Part shown: piece by piece, positions 1-5,829 of the stretch
Position numbering within the stretch: position 1 is the stretch's first letter
Layout: each line of letters opens with the position of its first letter
NCBI GenBank assembly: GCA_947177645.1
Contig: CAMWVJ010000007.1
Coordinates: 1 to 12,233, forward strand
Reading direction: 5' to 3'
DNA length: 12,233 nucleotides
Source of the DNA: an uncultured Desulfovibrio sp.
GTDB taxonomy: Bacteria > Desulfobacterota > Desulfovibrionia > Desulfovibrionales > Desulfovibrionaceae
Notes under the pieces: model-generated
Told to the model about the DNA's origin: nothing
Seen by the model: only the letters and a program-made list of their open reading frames with translations
Databases searched by the model: none
Position numbers and translations under genes: made by a program

Positions 1-409
1 CATCAATGATGGGCGATCCGTTCTCCCCCATGTGATAGGCAAAAACCCCCGACTTGTCGGCGTTGGCCCCGCTCACCGTGCCCACATAGTCGACCTGGGG
101 GAGCATGTCCCTTTCCACAAGGTTGAGCGACAGCTTGCCGCTCTCGATGATGCCCTGGTTCGTGTAGTGCGACTGGCTCATGCTGACCATGATCATGTTG
201 TGCCCTATGGTGCCGGTGTGGGCCACAGTGAGCCAGTTGACCTTGCCCTTGACTTCGGCGCCCACCACGGTCACGACGCTGGGGTAGAGGGCCAGTTTTT
301 TCCCGATATTGATTTTTTCCATGGCTGTGTCTCCTCCATGTGCCTGTGAAGCGGCCAGCGGCATGGATAGCGCCGCAACGCAAAGCAAAAGACGCCCCAA
401 CTTCTTCAT
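1..409 (-). CDS. Exported flavin reductase-like (flavoredoxin family) protein, 3' end cut by window
   Basis: The 136 visible residues begin with a signal peptide: a KK start, a hydrophobic core at about residues 6-20, and a likely signal peptidase I site after SQA at residue 23. The FMN-binding split-barrel domain of flavin reductases and flavoredoxins follows. It shows the family pattern YPSVVTVVG at 42-50, GKVNWLTVAHTG at 55-66 and an LSLNLVE strand at 94-99. Such proteins bind FMN and pass electrons between reduced carriers and flavin or other acceptors. Most are cytoplasmic, so the export signal is unusual. The start at 409 has an AGGAGGGAG ribosome site. A second in-frame ATG at 322, just before the domain, has its own GGAGGAG site, so a cytoplasmic form is also possible. 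The C-terminus lies outside the window. Family is fairly sure; substrate unknown. It lies downstream of the cyclophilin-like gene on the same strand and may share its transcript. Confidence 0.8.
   Translation of the reverse strand, partial: MKKLGRLLLCVAALSMPLAASQAHGGDTAMEKINIGKKLALYPSVVTVVGAEVKGKVNWLTVAHTGTIGHNMIMVSMSQSHYTNQGIIESGKLSLNLVERDMLPQVDYVGTVSGANADKSGVFAYHMGENGSPIID
331..337 (-). promoter_or_regulatory. Internal ribosome binding site before alternative start
   Basis: GGAGGAG lies 8 bases upstream of an in-frame ATG (322-320) at codon 30 of the flavoredoxin-like gene. Initiation here would give a protein without the signal peptide, starting MEKINIG, which resembles the N-terminus of ordinary cytoplasmic flavoredoxins. 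The upstream start at 409 also has a strong site with 5-base spacing (AGGAGGGAG, within 412-420). Sequence alone cannot say which is used, or whether both are. Confidence 0.5.
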
Positions 410-554
410 ATCTCCCTCCTTCTTTTTTGAAGGCACCCTATCCAGAAGCCTTGTATCTTCCTGCAAAACAGTGTTACCACAGTTTTGACGTATGAAAAAA
501 TATTCAGTTCTCTTTGGTTTGGAGAAAAAAATAAAATGCCGCTGCTAATGCGCC

Positions 555-1028
555 TTAATTCTTGCTCTTCCCTGCCTCCAGAACTTCGATGCGGGCCTTG
601 AAATCCCGCTTCATGCCAGCGAGCTTTTCTTTTCCCGAGGCGAGGCTTCCCACGACATAAAGGTTCTTTCCGTGGCCGTAGCCCTTGTAAAATATGGCCA
701 TATTTCCCCACGGCGCGTAATAGCAGAAGTCGCCCTTTTGTGCGTCGGCGTTGGCCGTGCCGCGGACGGGCAGTTTTTCCGGGAGGTAAAAGATCTTTTC
801 TGCCCAGGCAAAGTCGCTGCCTTCCACTTCCCTCGGCAGCAGCCGCAAAAATGCCGCCGCAAGAGGGTTGTCAAGAAGAGTCGCCACGGCCTCGCCGCCC
901 TCGAAGAGTATCCTCACCGCATGCCCCGGAGCCGGCGCACTCTCTGCGCCATCTGCCGCACCGCAGGGGGCTGACAGAAAGAAGAGCGATGCAAGGACGA
1001 GGGGAAACATTTTGCTGCAAAATTTCAT
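555..1028 (-). CDS. Exported cyclophilin-like-fold protein
   Basis: The protein has 157 residues. A signal peptide covers about residues 1-24, with a hydrophobic core PLVLASLFFLSA and possible cleavage after CGA. A domain of about 115 residues follows that matches the bacterial cyclophilin-like family (PF18050 type). The matching features are VRILFEGGEAVATLLDN at 38-54, an LP turn at 64-65, LPEKLP at 82-87, QKGDFCYYAPWGNMAIFYK at 97-115 and VVGSLASG at 125-132. The fold resembles peptidyl-prolyl isomerases, but prolyl isomerase activity is generally not shown for this family, and its role is unknown. Related genes often sit with LysR regulators and flavin or aldo-keto reductases, as here. I chose the start that begins the signal peptide; the frame stays open upstream to 1118, but that extension is charged and looks non-coding. 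No strong ribosome site is visible. A lipobox is absent because Pro precedes the Cys. Family assignment is good, function open. Confidence 0.78.
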   Translation of the reverse strand: MKFCSKMFPLVLASLFFLSAPCGAADGAESAPAPGHAVRILFEGGEAVATLLDNPLAAAFLRLLPREVEGSDFAWAEKIFYLPEKLPVRGTANADAQKGDFCYYAPWGNMAIFYKGYGHGKNLYVVGSLASGKEKLAGMKRDFKARIEVLEAGKSKN

Positions 1029-1130
1029 GGCTTTTGCCCGTTGGTTGGATTTCTGCGGTGGAGGGCCGCGCGAATCGGTGCGCAATGCGTGGAACGCGAT
1101 GGGTATCGAAATAGCCATTCCTGCGAGCTA

Positions 1131-1159
1131 TGTACAATACTTATTTTTTATGCTAATAT
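1131..1159 (+). promoter_or_regulatory. Candidate promoter of the LysR gene in an AT-rich divergent gap
   Basis: TGTACA (1131-1136) and TAATAT (1154-1159) are separated by 17 bases and each match 4 of 6 bases of the sigma-70 consensus. This would place the transcript start about 20 bases before the LysR ATG. The stretch 1130-1180 is strikingly AT-rich against its surroundings. It holds an 8-base inverted repeat, TATTTTTT (1142-1149) and AAAAAATA (1164-1171), 14 bases apart. LysR proteins typically bind such dyads between divergent genes and control both sides. The promoter for the minus-strand cyclophilin-like gene probably lies in the same gap but is not clear. Confidence 0.4.
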
Positions 1160-1185
1160 ATACAAAAAATACATGGATAATCGCT

Positions 1186-2070
1186 ATGGAAATAAAGATT
1201 TTGCATAACTTCCTCGTGCTCGCGCGCATGGCGAACATGACCGCTGCGGCGGACTTCCTGAACCTGACGCAGCCCACCCTCTCGCGGCAGCTCGCGGCCC
1301 TTGAGGCGGAGCTCGGGGCCCTGCTCTTCGAGCGCGGCGGCAGAAGGCTGGCCCTGACCGCAGCTGGCGTGCGCCTCAAAAAACGCGCGGAAGAGATTTT
1401 GGAACTGGTGAACAAGACGCAGTGCGAATTCCGGCAGCCCGAAAACGAGCTTTCCGGGGATATTTATCTCGGCAGCGGGGAAAGCTGGGTCCTGGGGATG
1501 GTTGCGGAAGTCATGAAAAAACTGCGCGAGCTTTCGCCGCGCGTGCGCTTCCATGTGTTCAGCGGCGACGGAGATGAAGTTTCAGAACGCCTGAACAACG
1601 GGCTGCTCGATTTCGGGCTCTTCATCGAGCCTGCCCGGGTGTCGGCCTATGAGTCTATCCGGCTGCCCGAAGTCGACATGTGGGGCGCGCTGATGCGCAA
1701 GGAAAGTCCCCTTGCCTTGCGAGAAGCCATCACTCCCGAAGACCTGTGGCACGAGCCGATCATCATTTCCAAGCAGTCTTACATGGAATGGCACATCTCG
1801 AAATGGATGCGGAGGGAATTTTCAGAGCTGAACATCGCCGCCACCTATAACCTGCTCTACAATGCTTCAATACTGGTGCGCAAAGGCCTCGGTATCGCCT
1901 TGGGCCTCGACAGGCTCATCAATGTGAGCAATGACCCCGAAATCTGCTTTCGCCCCTGCAAGCCCGCCTTGCCCGTGGCCCTCTATTTTGCCTGGAGAAA
2001 GCAGAATCTCTTTTCCCCGGCGGCCCAGGCGTTCCTCACCATGGTACTGAACAGGTTCAAGAGCGCGTGA
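1186..2070 (+). CDS. LysR-family transcriptional regulator
   Basis: The 294-residue protein has the usual LysR length. The N-terminal winged helix-turn-helix (about residues 1-60) reads with family spacing: FLVLARMANMTAAADFLNLT, then QPTLSRQLAALEAELGALLF and ERGGRRLALTAAG. A linker helix to about residue 90 and a periplasmic-binding-protein-like effector domain to the end follow (YLGSGES near 98, FHVFSGDGDEV near 124, LDFGLFI near 145). It should act as a cytoplasmic tetramer that responds to a small ligand. The ATG at 1186 fits the normal LysR N-terminus and has a weak GGATAA site 5-10 bases upstream; the frame is open far upstream but without coding character. Because the gene diverges from the cyclophilin-like and flavoredoxin-like genes, it probably regulates them and itself. 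The ligand cannot be inferred. It is less GC-rich than the mqn genes. Confidence 0.93.
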   Translation: MEIKILHNFLVLARMANMTAAADFLNLTQPTLSRQLAALEAELGALLFERGGRRLALTAAGVRLKKRAEEILELVNKTQCEFRQPENELSGDIYLGSGESWVLGMVAEVMKKLRELSPRVRFHVFSGDGDEVSERLNNGLLDFGLFIEPARVSAYESIRLPEVDMWGALMRKESPLALREAITPEDLWHEPIIISKQSYMEWHISKWMRREFSELNIAATYNLLYNASILVRKGLGIALGLDRLINVSNDPEICFRPCKPALPVALYFAWRKQNLFSPAAQAFLTMVLNRFKSA

Positions 2071-2163
2071 GGGCGCACAGATGATGCAAAACCACGCATT
2101 TTTCCTGCAACACCGGGACAAACCTTCTTTTTCTCCGTCCCGAGTCCACATACCCTTGCGGCC
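2071..2163. other. Convergent intergenic gap, no gene
   Basis: The LysR gene and the MATE gene converge here. The only structure I can see is a 6-base inverted repeat, CGGGAC (2114-2119) and GTCCCG (2137-2142), around a T-rich 17-base loop. It has no run of T on either flank, so it is at best a weak terminator. Confidence 0.35.
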
Positions 2164-3612
2164 CTACCTCCGCACCCGGGCGAGCACCTTTTCCGGCGGC
2201 AGGGAGTGCAGATAGCGCACCCTGAGCCAGTACGCCGCGGCGCTGAAGCCGAGCGCCGCCAGGTAGCATATCCAGAAGCCTTCGGCGCCCAGGGCCGGCA
2301 CGAGCCAGTCGGTGCGGGCGAGCACATAGCCGAGCGGCAGCCCGATGATCCAGTAGGCCACGAAACAGATGACCGAGATGATGCGCGTGTCGTTGTAGCC
2401 GCGCAAGACGCCGATGCCCGCCATCTGGAGCCCGTCGACGATCTGGTAGGCCGCCGCGAAGAGCAGAAGGCGTATGGCGAGCGCCGTCACCGCCGGGTCC
2501 TCGCTGTAAATGTGGACGATGTGCCCGCGCCCGAGCACGGTGCCCGCGCAGATGAGGAGCGCGAAGACCACGCTCAAAGTCATGGCCGTGAGCGCGGAAA
2601 GTTTGGCCTGCGCCACCTTGCGCGCGCCGAGGCAATAGCCCACGCGGATGGTGGCGGTCATGCCGATGGCGAGCGGCACCATGAAGATGAGCGCGCTGAA
2701 GTTCATGGCGATCTGGTTTCCGGCCACCATGACCGTGCCGAGCGGCGCCAGCAAAATGGCGCTCAGGGCGAAGAGCGAAACCTCGAAAAACAGCGCCAGC
2801 GCGCTCGGGAAGCCGATACGGAGCGCCCGGAACATGAGCGGGAAGTCAAAGACCGGGCCGTACTCTTGGGCATGGGCGCCCTCCCCCGCGGGCGCGTCTT
2901 CCGCTCTTTTTTTGCGCCTTGCGAGCCAGGGCGCGAAGAGCGGCCGCAGGTCGCGGTACTGCGGGTCGCGCCGCAAAAAGCACATCATGGCGAGGCCCAT
3001 GAACCAGTAACAGACGGCTGAGGCCACGCCGCAACCCACGGCGCCCATGGCCGGGAAGCCGCATTTCCCGTAAATGAGCATGTAGTTGCAGGGCACGTTG
3101 AGCGCGAGCCCCAGGAGGCCGATGATCATGGCCGGCCGCGTGCGCGAGAAGCCCTCCAGAAAGCTGCGCTGGTTCACGAAGAACATGAAGCCGGGCAGGC
3201 CCCACAGGAGGGCGCGCAGATAGCCGCCGGCAAGGTCGGCCATCTGCGGGGCGAGCCCGAAGGCCTCGAGATGCCAGGAAATGCCATAGAAAAAGGCCAT
3301 GAGCACGAGGGAAAGGCCCCCGGTGAGCCAGATGCCCTGGCGCAGCAGGTGCGCGGCGCGCCGCCGCTTGCCGGCGCCCACGAATTGCGCGCTCAAGGGT
3401 GGCAGCGCCAAAAGGCAGCCGATGCCGAACACCGCCGCCGGCCCCCAGATGGAGCCGGCCACGGCCACAGCCGCCATGTCCTCGGCATTGTATTGGCCGG
3501 TCATGGCAGTGTCGGCGAAGTTCATGCCCGTCTGCGAGAGCTGGGCGATGAAGATGGGCAGCCCGATGACGAAGTAACGCCGGGCCTCGGCCCAGGAAAA
3601 GATGCTCTTCAC
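2164..3612 (-). CDS. norM: NorM-type MATE multidrug/cation antiporter
   Basis: The 482-residue integral membrane protein has about 12 hydrophobic segments in two six-helix halves. It follows Vibrio cholerae NorM closely: PIFIAQLSQTGMNFADT (19-35), FLEGFSRTRPAMIIG (151-165), LFFEVSLFA (274-282) and IVDGLQMAGIGVLRGY (391-406). The three acidic residues important for cation coupling in NorM appear conserved as D34, E277 and D393. NorM-type pumps export cationic drugs and other compounds in exchange for Na+ or H+. The loop joining the halves (about 231-255) is longer than usual, charged and Ala/Gly-rich. The start is GTG with a good GAGGTGAGGAG site. The gene follows mqnD by 40 bases on the same strand, so the two are probably co-transcribed. 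The family is certain; the substrate is unknown, and the norM symbol refers to subfamily only. Confidence 0.93.
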   Translation of the reverse strand: MKSIFSWAEARRYFVIGLPIFIAQLSQTGMNFADTAMTGQYNAEDMAAVAVAGSIWGPAAVFGIGCLLALPPLSAQFVGAGKRRRAAHLLRQGIWLTGGLSLVLMAFFYGISWHLEAFGLAPQMADLAGGYLRALLWGLPGFMFFVNQRSFLEGFSRTRPAMIIGLLGLALNVPCNYMLIYGKCGFPAMGAVGCGVASAVCYWFMGLAMMCFLRRDPQYRDLRPLFAPWLARRKKRAEDAPAGEGAHAQEYGPVFDFPLMFRALRIGFPSALALFFEVSLFALSAILLAPLGTVMVAGNQIAMNFSALIFMVPLAIGMTATIRVGYCLGARKVAQAKLSALTAMTLSVVFALLICAGTVLGRGHIVHIYSEDPAVTALAIRLLLFAAAYQIVDGLQMAGIGVLRGYNDTRIISVICFVAYWIIGLPLGYVLARTDWLVPALGAEGFWICYLAALGFSAAAYWLRVRYLHSLPPEKVLARVRR

Positions 3613-3652
3613 GCGCCGCTCCTCACCTCAGGGCGCCCATGGCCCGCGCCCT

Positions 3653-4531
3653 TCATGCCGCGGCCTCCGGCCAGAAGAGCCCGGCGCCCGGGAGGGGCAC
3701 GCCGAGGAGCTGCGCCGAGCGGCGCACCAGTGTGGTGATGGCCTCGCGGCCGGCCGGCCCCAGGTCTTCGCTGTAGGCCGTGACGAAAGTCTTGATATGC
3801 GCGCTCGTCACCGCGTCGTCCAGCTCCTGCGCGTGCGCGCGGATAAAGGCACGCGAGGCTTCGGGATGCGCCCAAGCGTGGCGCAGGCTTTCGGTGATGC
3901 CCGCCTCAACGGCCAGCCCCACGGCAAGCGGGAGATTGCGCTTGCCGGCGATGGCCCCCAGGGGCAGCGGCAAATGGAAGGCGCCCTCCCACCACTCGCC
4001 GAGGTCCAGTATCTTTATGAGGCCATGCTCCGCATAGGTGAAGCGCCCTTCGTGGATGATGACGCCGGCCTCGTCCTCGCCGCGGGCCACCGCGCCCATG
4101 ATGTCGCTGAAAAGGAGTTCACGGCGCGGGCCCCTGAAACCGCCGTGCAGGTCGAGCAGAAGGTTGGCCGTGGTCATGAAGCCGGGCACGGCCACGCTGG
4201 CGCTTGCCAGTTGCTCCGGCGTGAGCGGCCTTTCTGCCACCACGAGCGGCCCGCAGCCCCAGCCGAGCGCCGCCCCGGAGGAAAAGAGCGCATACTCTTC
4301 CATGATACGCGCCACGGCGCCGAGGGAGAGCTTGGTCACGTTGAGGCGCCCGGCCACGGCCATGGCGTTCAGCTCCTCCACGTCGGCGAAGTGCGGCACA
4401 AAGCGGATGTGGCCGCTCCACGGGGCCGGCGCGGGCACGCGCACATGCCCCTCGAGCAGGGCGTGGAAGATGAAGGTATCGTTGGGGCACGGCGAGAGCC
4501 CCAGGGAAAGCACGAGCTCCTGAGCGGACAT
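3653..4531 (-). CDS. mqnD: 1,4-dihydroxy-6-naphthoate synthase (MqnD)
   Basis: The 292-residue cytoplasmic enzyme cleaves cyclic dehypoxanthine futalosine to 1,4-dihydroxy-6-naphthoate, the last dedicated step of the futalosine menaquinone route. It has the periplasmic-binding-protein-like fold shared with MqnA. The diagnostic N-terminal motif LSPCPNDTFIF is at residues 12-22, MTTANLLLDL at 119-128, and IHEGRFTY at 159-166 carries the family's catalytic-type histidine (H160). The start at 4531 puts this motif at the usual place and has a GAGGTG site just upstream. The frame continues to 4678, but that part is Arg/Pro-rich and overlaps the promoter region, so I reject it. The gene diverges from mqnE across 131 bases and is followed by the MATE pump. 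No promoter on its own side is clear to me. Confidence 0.95.
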   Translation of the reverse strand: MSAQELVLSLGLSPCPNDTFIFHALLEGHVRVPAPAPWSGHIRFVPHFADVEELNAMAVAGRLNVTKLSLGAVARIMEEYALFSSGAALGWGCGPLVVAERPLTPEQLASASVAVPGFMTTANLLLDLHGGFRGPRRELLFSDIMGAVARGEDEAGVIIHEGRFTYAEHGLIKILDLGEWWEGAFHLPLPLGAIAGKRNLPLAVGLAVEAGITESLRHAWAHPEASRAFIRAHAQELDDAVTSAHIKTFVTAYSEDLGPAGREAITTLVRRSAQLLGVPLPGAGLFWPEAAA

Positions 4532-4543
4532 TTCCACCTCACG

Positions 4544-4573
4544 TTGACAATGCCGCTTGCGCGGCGATATGCT
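4544..4573 (+). promoter_or_regulatory. Candidate promoter of the mqnECA operon
   Basis: TTGACA (4544-4549) is a perfect sigma-70 -35 box. It is followed after 18 bases by TATGCT (4568-4573), which matches 4 of 6 bases of the -10 consensus. Transcription would start near 4580, leaving a leader of about 83 bases before mqnE. The -35 box lies only 12 bases from the mqnD start on the other strand, so polymerase or a repressor here would also affect mqnD expression. Confidence 0.6.
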
Positions 4574-4574
4574 G

Positions 4575-4610
4575 GCGGATGCTCCCGACTGCCGGCTCAC
4601 CGGCATCCGC
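4575..4610. repeat. Inverted repeat over the presumed mqnE transcript start
   Basis: GCGGATGC (4575-4582) and GCATCCGC (4603-4610) are perfect 8-base inverted copies around a 20-base spacer. The spacer holds part of a nested pair, GCCGG (4591-4595) and CCGGC (4600-4604). The left arm starts just after the -10 box, so the repeat may be an operator or the base of a leader RNA hairpin. Confidence 0.4.
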
Positions 4611-4611
4611 G

Positions 4612-4631
4612 CCGCCGGAATCCGCCGGCGG
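4612..4631 (+). promoter_or_regulatory. GC-rich hairpin in the mqnE leader
   Basis: CCGCCGG (4612-4618) and CCGGCGG (4625-4631) can form a 7-base-pair stem with a 6-base loop AATCCG. It lies about 30 bases upstream of the mqnE start and leaves the AAGGA ribosome site free. No T-run follows, so it is not a standard terminator. It could be mRNA structure with a minor role, or chance in GC-rich DNA. Confidence 0.3.
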
Positions 4632-4662
4632 GGCTTGCGGGCGCGCGGCCACAAGGACATCC

Positions 4663-5829
4663 ATGCCAGACAAAGCATATTATGCGGCCCTCGGCCTTTC
4701 GTCCATCCTTGACAAGGTGCTTTCCGGCGAACGCCTCTCCTACGAGGACGGCCTCGCCCTGTTCGCCTGCCCCGACCTCACGGCCGTGGGCGCGCTGGCG
4801 GCCGAGGTGCGCTTCCGCCTGCATGGCGACGCGGCCTACTATGTGGTGAACCGGCAGGTCAATTATACCAATGTCTGTGTCAACGGCTGCCTCTTTTGCG
4901 CCTTCCGGCGCGACCATGCCGACGAGGACGGGGCCTTCCAGCTCAGCAAGGAGGACATCCTCGCCCGGCTCGAAGCCGCCCAGGGGGGCACCCTGCGCCT
5001 TGACGAGATGCACATGGTGGGCGGCTGCCACCCCAGGCTCGGCCTCGCCTGGTTCGAGGACGTGCTCCGCACCGTGGCCGACCGCTGGCCAGACTTGCCG
5101 CTCAAGGCCTTCACCCCGGTGGAGATCGCGCATTTCGCGGCGCTCGAGGGCGTAAGCACCCTTGAGGTGCTTCAGCGCCTCAAGGCCTGCGGCCTTCGGA
5201 TGATGCCCGGCGGCGGCGCGGAGATCTTTGATAAAGACCTGCGTGCCCGCATCTGCCCGCACAAGGCCGACGCCGAGGCGTGGCTGCGCATCTCCGGCGA
5301 GGCGCACAGCCTGGGCATCGTCACCAACTGCACCATGCTTTTTGGCCACCTCGAGACCCCTGCCATGCGCGTGGAGCACCTGCTCCGGCTGCGCGCCCAG
5401 CAGGATGCGAGCGCCGGTTTCACCTGTTTCATCCCCCTGCCCTTCCTCACGGAAAACAGCCGCCTCGAACTCCCCGAGGAGCGCTCGGGCCCGGTGCGCG
5501 GGCTCGACCAGTTGCGCACGGTGGCCGTTTCGCGGCTGTTGCTCGACAATATCCCGCATATCAAGGCCTATTGGATCATGCTCGGCCCCAAGCTCGCGCA
5601 GACCGCCCTCTGGTACGGGGCGGACGACCTTGACGGCACCATCGTGGAAGAGCGCATCGGCCACATGGCGGGCGCGGCCTCGGCCCAAGGGATGACCATC
5701 GGCGAGCTCGAGGCCATGATCCGCGCCTCCGGCTTCCGCCCGGTGCGCCGCAACGCCGTTTTTGAGGCCATGCCCGGGAACGGAGGGGATGCCGCCGCGG
5801 CGGCGCGCCCCCGCAAGGAGACATGCTGA
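4663..5829 (+). CDS. mqnE: Aminofutalosine synthase (MqnE), radical SAM
   Basis: The 388-residue cytoplasmic radical SAM enzyme adds the SAM-derived adenosyl radical to 3-enolpyruvylbenzoate to give 6-amino-6-deoxyfutalosine. The [4Fe-4S] motif CVNGCLFC has cysteines at 72, 76 and 79, preceded by NYTNV. Features that separate MqnE from MqnC are visible: HMVGGCHPRLG, LKAFTPVEIAHFA, PGGGAEIFD, LDNIPHIKAYWIMLG and DDLDGTIVEERIGHMAGA. The length is typical, with a short Ala/Gly/Arg-rich C-terminal tail after the family ends. The start at 4663 has AAGGA 5 bases upstream; the frame is open to 4579 but without coding character. The stop TGA overlaps the mqnC start by one base, so translation is probably coupled. 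Confidence 0.96.
   Translation: MPDKAYYAALGLSSILDKVLSGERLSYEDGLALFACPDLTAVGALAAEVRFRLHGDAAYYVVNRQVNYTNVCVNGCLFCAFRRDHADEDGAFQLSKEDILARLEAAQGGTLRLDEMHMVGGCHPRLGLAWFEDVLRTVADRWPDLPLKAFTPVEIAHFAALEGVSTLEVLQRLKACGLRMMPGGGAEIFDKDLRARICPHKADAEAWLRISGEAHSLGIVTNCTMLFGHLETPAMRVEHLLRLRAQQDASAGFTCFIPLPFLTENSRLELPEERSGPVRGLDQLRTVAVSRLLLDNIPHIKAYWIMLGPKLAQTALWYGADDLDGTIVEERIGHMAGAASAQGMTIGELEAMIRASGFRPVRRNAVFEAMPGNGGDAAAAARPRKETC

Noticed and set aside
439-452. 14-base repeat TATCCAGAAGCCTT shared with 2269-2282
   Set aside because: One copy is intergenic and one is inside the MATE gene. A single 14-base match is near chance expectation for a 12 kb window and has no flanking similarity.
410-554. Promoter or terminator between the two exported-protein genes
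   Set aside because: The gap is AT-rich with T-tracts, but I found no pair of boxes with correct spacing and no solid stem, so I cannot say whether the two genes are one transcript.
992-1028. Lipobox in the cyclophilin-like protein (Cys22)
   Set aside because: Pro directly precedes the Cys, which does not fit the lipobox; signal peptidase I cleavage is more likely.
1029-1118. N-terminal extension of the cyclophilin-like protein
   Set aside because: It would bury the signal peptide behind 30 charged residues, and the upstream ATG has no spaced ribosome site.
868-1185. N-terminal extension of the LysR gene
   Set aside because: The frame is open, but it overlaps the cyclophilin-like gene and the AT-rich promoter; LysR proteins start at the chosen MEIKILHNF.
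2114-2142. Possible terminator between the LysR and MATE genes
   Set aside because: Only a 6-base stem with a long loop and no flanking T-run; kept only as a remark on the gap.
4532-4678. N-terminal extension of MqnD
   Set aside because: Arg/Pro-rich and covering the mqnE promoter and start; the MSAQELVLSLG start gives the normal family N-terminus.
4597-5688. 363-codon open frame on the minus strand across mqnE
   Set aside because: Antisense shadow of mqnE; no ribosome site or recognisable domain.
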